Source: CAYMEK01 sp964389305
Lineage (GTDB): Bacteria; Spirochaetota; Spirochaetia; SZUA-6; DRHE01
Reading direction: 5' to 3'
Length of the DNA stretch: 64,000 bases
Assembly (NCBI GenBank): GCA_964389305.1
Contig: CAYMEK010000012.1
Location: 14,458 to 78,457, forward strand
Made by a program: the position numbers and the translations under genes. The notes beneath the pieces are model-generated. The model searched no databases. It had not been told where the DNA came from and saw only the letters and a list, made by a program, of their open reading frames with translations. This document shows, in pieces, positions 26,838-34,701 of the stretch; the stretch's first letter is position 1, and each line of letters begins with the position of its first letter.

Positions 26838-28400
26838 TCAATCCAGAGGCAGATCGCGCCTGTACTCCACCAAGTCATGGATGCCGGCCTCCTTCTTACC
26901 TGCCTCGCTCATGCGCTCGATGAGGATTTCCCCGGAGAAGACCGCCTCATGCAGCTCTCTCAGGCTGCGGTAGCCCAGTGACTGGAGGCACTTGCGAATG
27001 CCGGTCTTGATCTGGGGCACCCACTTGGATACCGGCCCCTTGGAGCGTACGGTTCCTACCACCCCCTCGGCTACATAGTCCTCGAAGGTCTCGACCCCGT
27101 AGCGAGAGGCGCTGCCCCGGCGGGCCGCTTCGAGGGAGCCCATGCCTTTATATCCCTTGAGCTTACGGCCCTGGCGGTCGTAGATGATCTCGCTGGGCGC
27201 CTCGTCTGTCCCGGCCAGCATCGACCCGAGCATCACGGTGTCGGCAAACAGCAACCCCTTGCCGATAGCGCTGAAGGTCCCGTAGCCGCCGTCGGAAGTC
27301 ACCGGCACAGGCGGCTCGATACCCTTTCTCTCGCAATACTCCCGGACCGCCTTGGCACAGGAGTAGGTTGCGGTGATCTGGGAACGAGTTCCCAAGCTGA
27401 CCTGGGATGTGGAACAGATCGAACCTACCCCCTTGCCTACCCGTATGCCGTCGGCCCCCCACTCGATGCCCCTGGTCGCTGCGCCGGCGGTAGCCACGTT
27501 TCCGTAGATCACGTCAACCGCAGGATACTCGGTTTTAAGGTGTTCCAGCACCTGCCGCTCGTGCAGCGAATTGCCGTGCGAGCTGTCGATACACAGAAAA
27601 TCCACTCCCGCCGCCACCAGCTCGGCGGCCCTCTCCCGGGTCTCACCCAGGTTGGTAGTCACCGCCGCCCCGACCACCAGACTCTTGTGTCTATCCTTGA
27701 GGCTGTCCGGGAAGGCCTCGTTTTTCTCGATGTCGGTGCGGGTAACCAGGGACTCGATCTCACCGCGTCCGTTTACGATTAGAAGCACTCCGGCGTGGCT
27801 GTCCAGCAACAGGTCGTTGGCTCTGGACAGGCGAGCCGTGTCCTCCTCGGGCAGCTCGTCGACGCGTACGATCTGGTGCTTCAGTTTTGCCAGAGGGACC
27901 ATGCGCTCGGCCACCTTCATGTGGGCGTGCTTGCGCCCGGAGTAGTCGTTCTTGGTAAGAAGCCCCACCAGCTTTCCGCCCTCGGTAATCGGCAAGGTCG
28001 AGATCCCGGTATCGGTGCGTATCTTCACGGCCTGAGCGATGGTTTCGGCCGGCGACAGGGTGACGGGATCTTTCACGAACCCATTCTCGAAGCGCTTGAC
28101 CTTGCGCACCTGGGCCGCCTGCTCATCTATAGTCAGGTTGTAGTGGATGACCGCAGGAAAGCCTTGCAGGGCGACGGCGACCGCCAGTTGATGCTCGCTT
28201 ACATCCTCCATCGGCGAGGCCGCCAGAGGCGTATTGATACGGATGTTGCGGGTGATCCGAGAGGACAGATCCACCTCCTGGATGCCGAACTCGACGGTGC
28301 GCGGCTGAAGGATACACAGATCGTCGAAGGTGAGGCTTTCTCCTCTGAGCTTTTCGAAGAACTCGCTGGCCGGAAGGCCGAAAGGATCTATTCGTTCCAT
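26838..28400 (-). CDS. guaB: Inosine-5'-monophosphate dehydrogenase
   Basis: 520 residues, normal length. It oxidises IMP to XMP with NAD+, the committed step of GMP synthesis. The N terminus has the conserved SLTFDDLCILQP. A CBS pair (regulatory Bateman module) spans about 111-230. The TIM-barrel active site has Cys329 in GVGSICSTSQ. DGGYGTFSAIGKGLLFADTVMLGSMLAGTDEAPSE is the conserved phosphate-binding region, followed by KLKGYKGMGS. The residues after the catalytic Cys (STSQVSLG) differ from the usual TTRxVxGVG, and the flap region is RGSASRYG, so it is a divergent branch. GMP reductase is the alternative, but the CBS pair favours IMPDH. Confidence 0.88.
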   Translation of the reverse strand: MERIDPFGLPASEFFEKLRGESLTFDDLCILQPRTVEFGIQEVDLSSRITRNIRINTPLAASPMEDVSEHQLAVAVALQGFPAVIHYNLTIDEQAAQVRKVKRFENGFVKDPVTLSPAETIAQAVKIRTDTGISTLPITEGGKLVGLLTKNDYSGRKHAHMKVAERMVPLAKLKHQIVRVDELPEEDTARLSRANDLLLDSHAGVLLIVNGRGEIESLVTRTDIEKNEAFPDSLKDRHKSLVVGAAVTTNLGETRERAAELVAAGVDFLCIDSSHGNSLHERQVLEHLKTEYPAVDVIYGNVATAGAATRGIEWGADGIRVGKGVGSICSTSQVSLGTRSQITATYSCAKAVREYCERKGIEPPVPVTSDGGYGTFSAIGKGLLFADTVMLGSMLAGTDEAPSEIIYDRQGRKLKGYKGMGSLEAARRGSASRYGVETFEDYVAEGVVGTVRSKGPVSKWVPQIKTGIRKCLQSLGYRSLRELHEAVFSGEILIERMSEAGKKEAGIHDLVEYRRDLPLD

Positions 28401-28509
28401 AATATATCGGCTACTTTACCCGAGGAGGTATAAGGTTTCAAGCTACTGTCCGATAACCCTGCGTCGCGGGGCGTGAAACAGCTTGTGCGTGTGAGCAGTA
28501 TATATCATC

Positions 28510-28537
28510 TTGACAGTAGTTATAGTTGTTATACACT
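28510..28537 (+). promoter_or_regulatory. Promoter of the MBL-fold hydrolase gene
   Basis: Perfect TTGACA (28510-28515), 16-bp spacer, TACACT (28532-28537), 33 bp before the start. Confidence 0.55.
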
Positions 28538-28570
28538 GTCTGCTGCGGCGCACGGAAGGTCAATAAGGAG

Positions 28571-29413
28571 ATGAGAATAAAGATCTGGGGCTGCCGCGGC
28601 TCGATTCCGAGTCCCGGCAGTGACACCAGTGTCTACGGCGGAAACACTACCTGCGTCGAGGTACGTCCCGACGATGGTTCGCTGATCATCATCGACGCCG
28701 GAACCGGTATACGCTGTCTTGGAAACGTGCTGCTCGAGGAAAAGGGTTCGTCGAAGATCCACCTGCTCATAACCCATGCTCACTGGGATCATCTACAGGG
28801 GTTTCCCTTCTTCGTTCCCGCCTACGTTCCTGAGAATTCCATCATCGTCCGGGGAGGGCCCCTGGCCAGAAAATCACTGCAGCGGTTCCTCGCCCACCAG
28901 CTCGACCCTCCCTACTTTCCCGTGCCGTTCAAGCAGCTCGGCGCCACCTTCGACTTCGAGCAGCAGGACGGCAACCCACTGTCTATCGGGAGAGTGACCA
29001 TCATTCCGGTTGCTTTGAAACATCCTAACGGCGGCTACGGATACAAGTTCGTCGAAGGCGACAAGGTCTTCGTGTTTTTGACCGATAACGAATTGGGCTT
29101 CGACCACCCCGGCGGGCTTTCTGACTCCGAGTACGCGGAGCACTGCCGGCAGGCCGATCTCCTGATCCACGACGGTCAGTACACGGAGGAGGAATACCGG
29201 CGGACCCGCGGCTGGGGTCACTCCACCTTCCAGGCCGTCACGGATCTCGGGATCGCCGCGGACGTGAAACGCCTCGGAATCTTCCACCATGACCCCCGTC
29301 ATCGCGACCGGGAGCTCGATCACTATATCGAGCAGTGCAGACGGCGAATTGCGAGACGGAGGAGCCGGGTCGAGTGCTTCGGCATCAAAGAGGGGATGGA
29401 AATAATTCTTTAG
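28571..29413 (+). CDS. MBL-fold metallohydrolase (PhnP / phosphodiesterase-like)
   Basis: 280 residues of the metallo-beta-lactamase fold. It begins MRIKIWGCRGSIPSPGSDTS, with YGGNTTCVEV soon after. The metal motif is THAHWDHLQGFPFF (HxHxDH), followed by downstream ligands in LLIHDGQYTEEEY and GIFHHDPRHRD. The closest functional class is the RNase Z/PhnP/cyclic-phosphodiesterase group, whose members cleave phosphodiesters with two metals. The substrate is not predictable. The start is chosen at ATG 28571 on domain homology; the AAGGAG directly abuts the start codon, an unusually short spacing. In-frame upstream codons overlap the promoter. Confidence 0.8.
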   Translation: MRIKIWGCRGSIPSPGSDTSVYGGNTTCVEVRPDDGSLIIIDAGTGIRCLGNVLLEEKGSSKIHLLITHAHWDHLQGFPFFVPAYVPENSIIVRGGPLARKSLQRFLAHQLDPPYFPVPFKQLGATFDFEQQDGNPLSIGRVTIIPVALKHPNGGYGYKFVEGDKVFVFLTDNELGFDHPGGLSDSEYAEHCRQADLLIHDGQYTEEEYRRTRGWGHSTFQAVTDLGIAADVKRLGIFHHDPRHRDRELDHYIEQCRRRIARRRSRVECFGIKEGMEIIL

Positions 29414-29522
29414 CCGTGTAAAAGTCGAATCCGGCTGGACATGATCCACCTCGAAGGCGGAAGCCGACGGAAAGCGGACGGCAAGGGTGGAGGCGCAGGA
29501 GCCCGGCGGAAACGGCGGCCGG

Positions 29523-30449
29523 CTAGATAGACCCGTCCGTTCCTCCCGCGAGCTGCTCGTGTATGGAAACGGCCAGGCGCCCCACGATCCGGTCCACGGT
29601 CTCGTCCGGGACTCCGTCGGCGGATCGGGATTTCCTTCTCAGATCCGGAGACTCGTTCACGTAGTCAACAACCACGAAGCGGTCCTGTGGATCGATGGCG
29701 ATCTCGGCGGAGAATAGCTGTAGGGAGCAGACGTCGGCAATCCGGCGGGTAATATCGTAGAGCCGCTGCAAGCCCTGCTCCTCTGCCACCCTACCGGAAA
29801 GGGCCTCGTAGAGGTGGGTCGATTCATGCCAGCGGCAGCAGTGCACGTCTCCGCAGGCGTAGAACATCCGAAACCAGCAATGGTTGCCATCGCGAACCTT
29901 GGGCAGGATCCTTGCCTGGATCAGGTACTTGTCGGCCCGGTGTTCCTTTCTCAGCCGCAATATGTCATCGATGCAGCGGCCGTCCTGGAACACCCCGATG
30001 CCGCCCCCGGTGGTGTTGGCCGGCTTGATGACAAAGGGCTCGCCGAGGGGCAGAAGCTTCGCCGCCGGCAGTTCCAGCTCCTCGCGTTCGGCAAACGGCT
30101 CCACGATCAGGGTGTGGGGCACGGGGATCCCGGCCGAGAGAAACTCGAGGTGCATGGTGGCCTTGTCCGACGCCCAGAGCATGGTGTGCGGATTCTCGAA
30201 GCAGCGTACTCCCTGCTGGGCGAGCAACCGGTAGATGGCGAGGAACTCAGAGGAGGTGTTCGAGGCCCGGTCCACGAGATAGCGGAAACCGAGACTCCGA
30301 TCCTCTAGACGCCGCAGGGTGTCTTCCAGGTTGTGCGGCCAGACCAGAAAGGTGCTGTGTCCGCGCAGGCGCAGCTGCTCTTCGAGCTGCAGGAACAAAT
30401 CCCGGTCGAACTCCCAATCACTGGCCAGACAAACCTCATGGATCTGCAT
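29523..30449 (-). CDS. ATP-grasp family protein, RimK/glutathione-synthetase-like
   Basis: 308 residues. The pre-ATP-grasp part (1-110) includes CFENPHTMLWASDKATMHLEFLSAGIPVP. The ATP-grasp core has PFVIKPANTTGGGIGVFQ, a lysine plus glycine-rich loop, and acidic metal ligands in SAEIAIDPQDRFVVVDYVNESPDLR. Enzymes of this fold join a carboxylate to an amine or thiol using ATP. The specific acceptor is unknown and I cannot assign a named family. It lies 15 bp downstream of the corA-like gene on the same strand and is probably the last gene of the lapA-corA transcript. Confidence 0.65.
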   Translation of the reverse strand: MQIHEVCLASDWEFDRDLFLQLEEQLRLRGHSTFLVWPHNLEDTLRRLEDRSLGFRYLVDRASNTSSEFLAIYRLLAQQGVRCFENPHTMLWASDKATMHLEFLSAGIPVPHTLIVEPFAEREELELPAAKLLPLGEPFVIKPANTTGGGIGVFQDGRCIDDILRLRKEHRADKYLIQARILPKVRDGNHCWFRMFYACGDVHCCRWHESTHLYEALSGRVAEEQGLQRLYDITRRIADVCSLQLFSAEIAIDPQDRFVVVDYVNESPDLRRKSRSADGVPDETVDRIVGRLAVSIHEQLAGGTDGSI

Positions 30450-30464
30450 TTCAGCCGCACGGGC

Positions 30465-31529
30465 TCAAAGCCATTTTTTCCTCTTGAAATAGATGATCAT
30501 TCCGACAAATACCAGCAGCATCAGCGCCAGGACCGCGGGATAGCCCCAGCGCCAGCCTAGCTCCGGCATGTAGCGGAAGTTCATCCCGTAAACTCCCGCA
30601 ATGAACGTGAGGGGCATGAAGATCGTGGCGATGACGGTCAGGACTTTCATGATGCCGTTCATCCGGTTGCTGATGCTGGAGAGATAGATATCGAGCAGCC
30701 CCGACACGAGATCCTGGAAGGACTCGAGGATCTCGATCACCTGGATCGTGTGGTCATGGACATCCCGGAGGAAGGGGCGGGTGTCCGGCCGGATCAAGGC
30801 CGATTCCTGCCGATCCAGGCGGGAGAGGGTTTCCCGCAGCGGCCACAGGGAGCGCCTCAGGAACACCAGGTCGCTCTTGAGGCTCTGGATGGTCCGCATC
30901 CCCTCGGGCTGAGGGTCCGACACTACCATGTCCTCGAGAGGCTGGATGCGATCCTCCAGCTTTTCCAATATCAGAAAGTAGTGATCCACGATGGCGTCGA
31001 TCAGGCAGTAGGCCAGGTAATCGCTGCCGCGCTGGCGGACCAGCCCTTTGGTGCTGCGAAGGCGCTCCCGGACCGGATTGAACACATCCCCCTCCCGCTC
31101 CTGGAAGGAGATCACTAGGTTGGAGGCGAGGATGATACTGACCTGCTCGGCCTGGATACTCCGGGACAGAGGCTCTTCGTAGAGCATCTTCACGATCGCG
31201 AACAGGTAGCTGTCGTATTCCTCGATCTTGGGGCGTTGTTCGGTGCTGACGATGTCCTCCTGGACCAGGGGATGGATCCCGAAGATTCTGCCTATGGTTT
31301 CCACCACCGACACATCATGAATCCCGTCGACGTTGATCCAGATCACTCCGGAGGATTGCCGCCGGATCGCGTACTCTTCGAGACTCTCCAGACGCCTCTC
31401 TTCGCAGCGAGACTCGTCGTATTCGAATACGGTGATCTTTACCCTCTCTGTTTTCCTCTCCCCGACGTGGATCGGCGTGCCAGGGGGAAGTCCCGTGTCG
31501 CGGATTTTCCTCGGCAGGATGCGTCTCAT
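30465..31529 (-). CDS. corA: CorA-family Mg2+/Co2+ transporter
   Basis: 354 residues. A large cytoplasmic N domain and long helical stalk lead to two C-terminal membrane helices. The selectivity motif YGMN lies at about 314-317 (AGVYGMNFRYMPELGW), and the protein ends with a basic cytoplasmic tail KRKKWL, as in CorA pentameric channels. It has LQEFLEDIV-like family blocks such as FGIHPLVQEDIVSTEQRPKIEEYDSYLF. It sits in a row with the LapA-like gene upstream and the ATP-grasp gene downstream. Confidence 0.93.
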   Translation of the reverse strand: MRRILPRKIRDTGLPPGTPIHVGERKTERVKITVFEYDESRCEERRLESLEEYAIRRQSSGVIWINVDGIHDVSVVETIGRIFGIHPLVQEDIVSTEQRPKIEEYDSYLFAIVKMLYEEPLSRSIQAEQVSIILASNLVISFQEREGDVFNPVRERLRSTKGLVRQRGSDYLAYCLIDAIVDHYFLILEKLEDRIQPLEDMVVSDPQPEGMRTIQSLKSDLVFLRRSLWPLRETLSRLDRQESALIRPDTRPFLRDVHDHTIQVIEILESFQDLVSGLLDIYLSSISNRMNGIMKVLTVIATIFMPLTFIAGVYGMNFRYMPELGWRWGYPAVLALMLLVFVGMIIYFKRKKWL

Positions 31530-31580
31530 CGCCGCTTTACGCTCAAGGAGGGCGGAACGTCCGGCTACAGCGGCCAGGCC

Positions 31581-31787
31581 CTAACGCCTGACCGCCCGCC
31601 GCCGGCGCCCGAAGCTGCCCGTTGCCCAGCCGATGAGAAAGCCGACCACCAGCATGGCCAGGAGGATCAGGGCCCGGGAAACGGTGATGCCCCAGGACAG
31701 GAACCTCACGTTCACCGGCTGCATGTTCTGAAAGATGAATATCAGGGACAGGACTCCAAAGACGATGCCGAGAATGAACTTTACCAT
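31581..31787 (-). CDS. LapA-domain (DUF1049) small membrane protein
   Basis: 68 residues with two membrane helices (KFILGIVFGVLSLIFIFQN and ALILLAMLVVGFLIGWATGSF) separated by the family-typical NMQPVNVRFLSWGITVS. It ends in a basic cytoplasmic tail (RRRRAVRR). This is the LapA/DUF1049 pattern linked to envelope assembly in proteobacteria; the role here is unknown. AGGAGG lies before the ATG, and a strong promoter is just upstream. Confidence 0.85.
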   Translation of the reverse strand: MVKFILGIVFGVLSLIFIFQNMQPVNVRFLSWGITVSRALILLAMLVVGFLIGWATGSFGRRRRAVRR

Positions 31788-31807
31788 TGCTTGCCTCCTG
31801 ACACACG

Positions 31808-31835
31808 ATTATAGAAAATTTCTAACGGATGGCAA
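31808..31835 (-). promoter_or_regulatory. Promoter of the lapA-like / corA operon
   Basis: On the minus strand TTGCCA, 16-bp spacer, perfect TATAAT, 20 bp before the LapA-like start. Confidence 0.6.
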
Positions 31836-31873
31836 CCCACAGGAAAGTCAAAGCGTCCGTATGGGCCGGCCCT

Positions 31874-32773
31874 TCATTCCCGGGCGTTTCCGAGCAGATC
31901 GAAGGTCTGCCCGTAGATATCCGGCCTGAGGCTGCGTATGACCGGCTCTTGAGTTCTTTCCGACACGATCTTGCTCAAATCCAGCGTCCCGTAGATGATC
32001 TGCTCTTTTTTCCTGGAGGCTTCGGCAAGAACCACCCCCTTGGGATCCACGATCTTGCTCGAGCCGCAATAGCGGATTTCTTCCTCCTGTCCTACCCTGT
32101 TGGCAGCCAGAACGAAAAACTGGTTGTCCTGCGCCCTGGCTCGCGTACGCAGGTCCAGGAGGTACTCGTAGCCCTGGGGTACCGCGGAAGGGACGAACAC
32201 GAGCTGTGCTCCCTTGAGCCCGAGAACGCGGAACAGCTCGGGAAAGGCGTGGTCGAAACAGATCGCCATACCCGCCTTCGCCACCCCCAGGTCGACTACC
32301 GGAATTTCCTCTCCGGGACGGAAGAAACGGTGCTCGGTCGGGTAAAGGTAGTACTTGCGATACTTGCCGGCCAGCTTCCCCTCTCTATCGATAGCGAAGG
32401 CCGTGTCGTACAGGCGAGACCCGCTGCCTTTTTCTTTCTCGACGATGTTGCCCAGAATTGCCAGCTTCTTCTCTCTGGCCCTTTCCGCCAGAAGATCTGT
32501 CGTACGGCCGGGGATGGTCTCGGCCAGCTCGTAGAACTTGCTCCCGATCACCTCGAGGTTGTAGCCCGTGGTGAACAGCTCGGGAAAACAGGCTATGTCC
32601 GTGCCGGCCCTTAACCTGCCGAGGAATCCAATGGCTTTTTCCAGATTGTAGACCTTGTCTTTGACCCGGCAGTCCATCTGGACGACTGCCGCTCGAATTG
32701 TCTTGCTGTCAGCAACATTGCTGCTGTCCAGCCGCTGCCTCCGCATCGACCCCGCCGTCACTACCCGCCTCAT
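31874..32773 (-). CDS. Nitrilase-superfamily carbon-nitrogen hydrolase
   Basis: 299 residues with the complete Glu-Lys-Cys triad of the nitrilase superfamily: Glu65 in CFPELFTTGYN, Lys140 in GKYRKYYLYPTE and Cys172 in AICFDHAFPEL. Such enzymes hydrolyse amides or carbamoyl compounds in the cytoplasm; the exact substrate is not evident. The ATG overlaps the stop of the 54-residue membrane-protein gene by 4 bp (ATGA), so it is the last gene of the operon that also contains the GntR-SBP regulator and two sugar permeases. That context suggests it processes an amide-bearing compound brought in by the transporter (inference). Confidence 0.88.
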   Translation of the reverse strand: MRRVVTAGSMRRQRLDSSNVADSKTIRAAVVQMDCRVKDKVYNLEKAIGFLGRLRAGTDIACFPELFTTGYNLEVIGSKFYELAETIPGRTTDLLAERAREKKLAILGNIVEKEKGSGSRLYDTAFAIDREGKLAGKYRKYYLYPTEHRFFRPGEEIPVVDLGVAKAGMAICFDHAFPELFRVLGLKGAQLVFVPSAVPQGYEYLLDLRTRARAQDNQFFVLAANRVGQEEEIRYCGSSKIVDPKGVVLAEASRKKEQIIYGTLDLSKIVSERTQEPVIRSLRPDIYGQTFDLLGNARE

Positions 32774-32934
32774 TCGAATCGAAAGAAGCCGTCTATCAGG
32801 ACGAAGGTGGAAAGCAATAAAAGCGCGGAGAGCACAAGCCTCCAGACGAGCAATGTCTCAGCCAGGTAGTAAAATAGAAAGCCGGCGCAGGCTGCCGCGA
32901 GCACCGGAGCGACCAGATATCGTATCTTCTTCAT
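32770..32934 (-). CDS. 54-residue two-helix membrane protein
   Basis: Short protein MKKIRYLVAPVLAAACAGFL ... FFRFE with two hydrophobic helices (about 6-26 and 30-49). It has AGGAG just upstream of the ATG at 32934. It is 10 bp from the preceding permease gene and overlaps the nitrilase gene by 4 bp, so it is translated within the operon. No family is recognised; it could be a small transporter accessory. Confidence 0.6.
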   Translation of the reverse strand: MKKIRYLVAPVLAAACAGFLFYYLAETLLVWRLVLSALLLLSTFVLIDGFFRFE

Positions 32935-32944
32935 ACATCCACTC

Positions 32945-33757
32945 CTACTTCGCGGAATAACCGCGTATGACATACTTGCCGAGAAAAATGAATATCAGCA
33001 GTGTCGGGGCGGCGACCCAGAGAGCCCCCGCCATCTGCAGATTCCATTCCGCGACAAACGAACCCTTGAGATTGGCCAGCGACACGGTTACCGGCAGATT
33101 GGCCCTGCCGCTGGTGAGCACCAATCCCCAGATGAAATCGTTCCAGATAATGGTCACCTGCAGGAGTGCAGCCACGATGAACGGAATCACCGAAACGGGC
33201 AGGATTACACGACGATGGATCATCCAGACACCGGCTCCGTCGAGCTTGGCGGCTTCGATGAAGCTGTCCGGTATATCGTCATACAGGGTTTTAAAGATGA
33301 AGGCGCACATGGGAGTTCCGAACAACATGTACAGCAACACCAGAGCGCCCAGGTTTCCATGCAGGCCCAGGATCGAGGCGATCCGCACCACGGGTATTAG
33401 CTGCACCTGGGGCGGCACGTACAGGCAAAAGACGACCAGAAGAAACAACAAACCTGAGCCCCTGAATCCGCGCTTGGAGAAAACGTAGCCCAGGAGAGAG
33501 CCGAAGAAACAGGATACCATGACCCCTGATACCACCAACACCAGGCTGTTTATAAGAGAGCGACCGATATAGTCCAGAGATTCTCCGAAAGGCGCCAGAG
33601 TCGGTCGCAATGGCGGCGCCACGGGCGTGGAGAGGATGACCTCCTTCGAGCTCTTCAGCGCCGTGGCGACCCCGCTCCACAGGGGAAGCAGCATCAGGAC
33701 GGCGAAGATCGACAGTATGGCGTACAGCACGATGCGTCTGAGCAAGCTCGTTCTCAT
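32945..33757 (-). CDS. ABC sugar transporter permease, MalG type
   Basis: 270 residues and six membrane helices. It has the starting MLLPLWSGVATALKSSKEV segment, the EAA loop FIEAAKLDGAGVWMIHRRVILPVS, and the family ending FLGKYVIRGYSAK. The start overlaps the MalF-type gene's end by 4 bp. It is the partner of the permease upstream, with the divergent secreted binding protein at 36467 as the expected ligand carrier. No ATPase gene is nearby. Confidence 0.92.
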   Translation of the reverse strand: MRTSLLRRIVLYAILSIFAVLMLLPLWSGVATALKSSKEVILSTPVAPPLRPTLAPFGESLDYIGRSLINSLVLVVSGVMVSCFFGSLLGYVFSKRGFRGSGLLFLLVVFCLYVPPQVQLIPVVRIASILGLHGNLGALVLLYMLFGTPMCAFIFKTLYDDIPDSFIEAAKLDGAGVWMIHRRVILPVSVIPFIVAALLQVTIIWNDFIWGLVLTSGRANLPVTVSLANLKGSFVAEWNLQMAGALWVAAPTLLIFIFLGKYVIRGYSAK

Positions 33758-34641
33758 GACTGGCCTCTCCTTCCGTGGATCTGATACAGGATGGGCAGCA
33801 CAATGGCCACACTGAGGAGGAAGATTATGGAGGAGTAAGCGGCTCCGTAGGCATACTTGTCCAGAACAAAGGTCTCCTTGTACATCGCCACTCCGAGAAT
33901 GTGGGAGGAGTAGCCGGGCCCTCCCTTGTTCAGCACCCAGATAAAATCGAACGCCTTAAGGGCAAAGCACATGAACACGATCACGGCGGTGAGAAAAGAG
34001 CCCCTGAGCTGTGGTATGATGATGCGCGTATACAAGGTCAAACTGGAGGCGCCGTCCATCCTGGCCGCTTCGGTCTGCGCATCCGGAATCGAGCGTATGC
34101 CCCCGAGAAAGATGATTACCGAGTACCCGGCGAACTGCCAGATGAGTGCTGCGATAATGCAGTACATCACGATTCCCGGCTCGGTGATCCAACCGCTGCC
34201 AAGAGCTTCGAGCCCCAGCCTGTCCAATAGGACGTTGATCGTTCCTTCCTTGGGACTGTACATCCAGGTCCACAGCGTTGCGGTAACGACAAAAGACATG
34301 GCGAAGGGCAGCAGGTACACGGTACGAAAAAAATTCTCTGCCTTGACCTTCTGGTCCAGCAGTATAGCGAACAGAAGACCCAGCAATACCACGCCGGGAA
34401 CGAATATCAGAATCAGCAGCAGGTTGTTCTTCAAAGAAATCCAGAAGATCGAATCGGTGAACAGCTTCTGATAGTTGCGGATTCCCACCAGATTACGGGA
34501 AGGGATGAAGCCCTTCCAGTCGGTGAAAGAGATAAACACGTTCCAGCCCACACAGTAGTAGAAAAAAAAGAAAATGAGCAAAAGGATTGGCAGAACAACG
34601 ATCAGGGTTTGCAGCCTTTCACTCTTTCGTGAAACAGACAA
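33754..34641 (-). CDS. ABC sugar transporter permease, MalF type
   Basis: 295 residues, six membrane helices, EAA loop TEAARMDGASSLTLYTRIIIPQL. I choose the TTG at 34641 because a strong GGGAGGAGG lies 5-6 bases before it. An in-frame TTG at 34662 would put that ribosome-binding site inside the gene. The GntR-SBP regulator gene ends about 60 bp upstream on the same strand, so regulator and permeases form one transcript. Confidence 0.88.
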   Translation of the reverse strand: MSVSRKSERLQTLIVVLPILLLIFFFFYYCVGWNVFISFTDWKGFIPSRNLVGIRNYQKLFTDSIFWISLKNNLLLILIFVPGVVLLGLLFAILLDQKVKAENFFRTVYLLPFAMSFVVTATLWTWMYSPKEGTINVLLDRLGLEALGSGWITEPGIVMYCIIAALIWQFAGYSVIIFLGGIRSIPDAQTEAARMDGASSLTLYTRIIIPQLRGSFLTAVIVFMCFALKAFDFIWVLNKGGPGYSSHILGVAMYKETFVLDKYAYGAAYSSIIFLLSVAIVLPILYQIHGRRGQS

Positions 34642-34701
34642 AATTTCCTCCTCCCTTTTCAACGGTGTTCGGCGATCAGCTATTGCTGCAGGGTGACCGT
34701 C

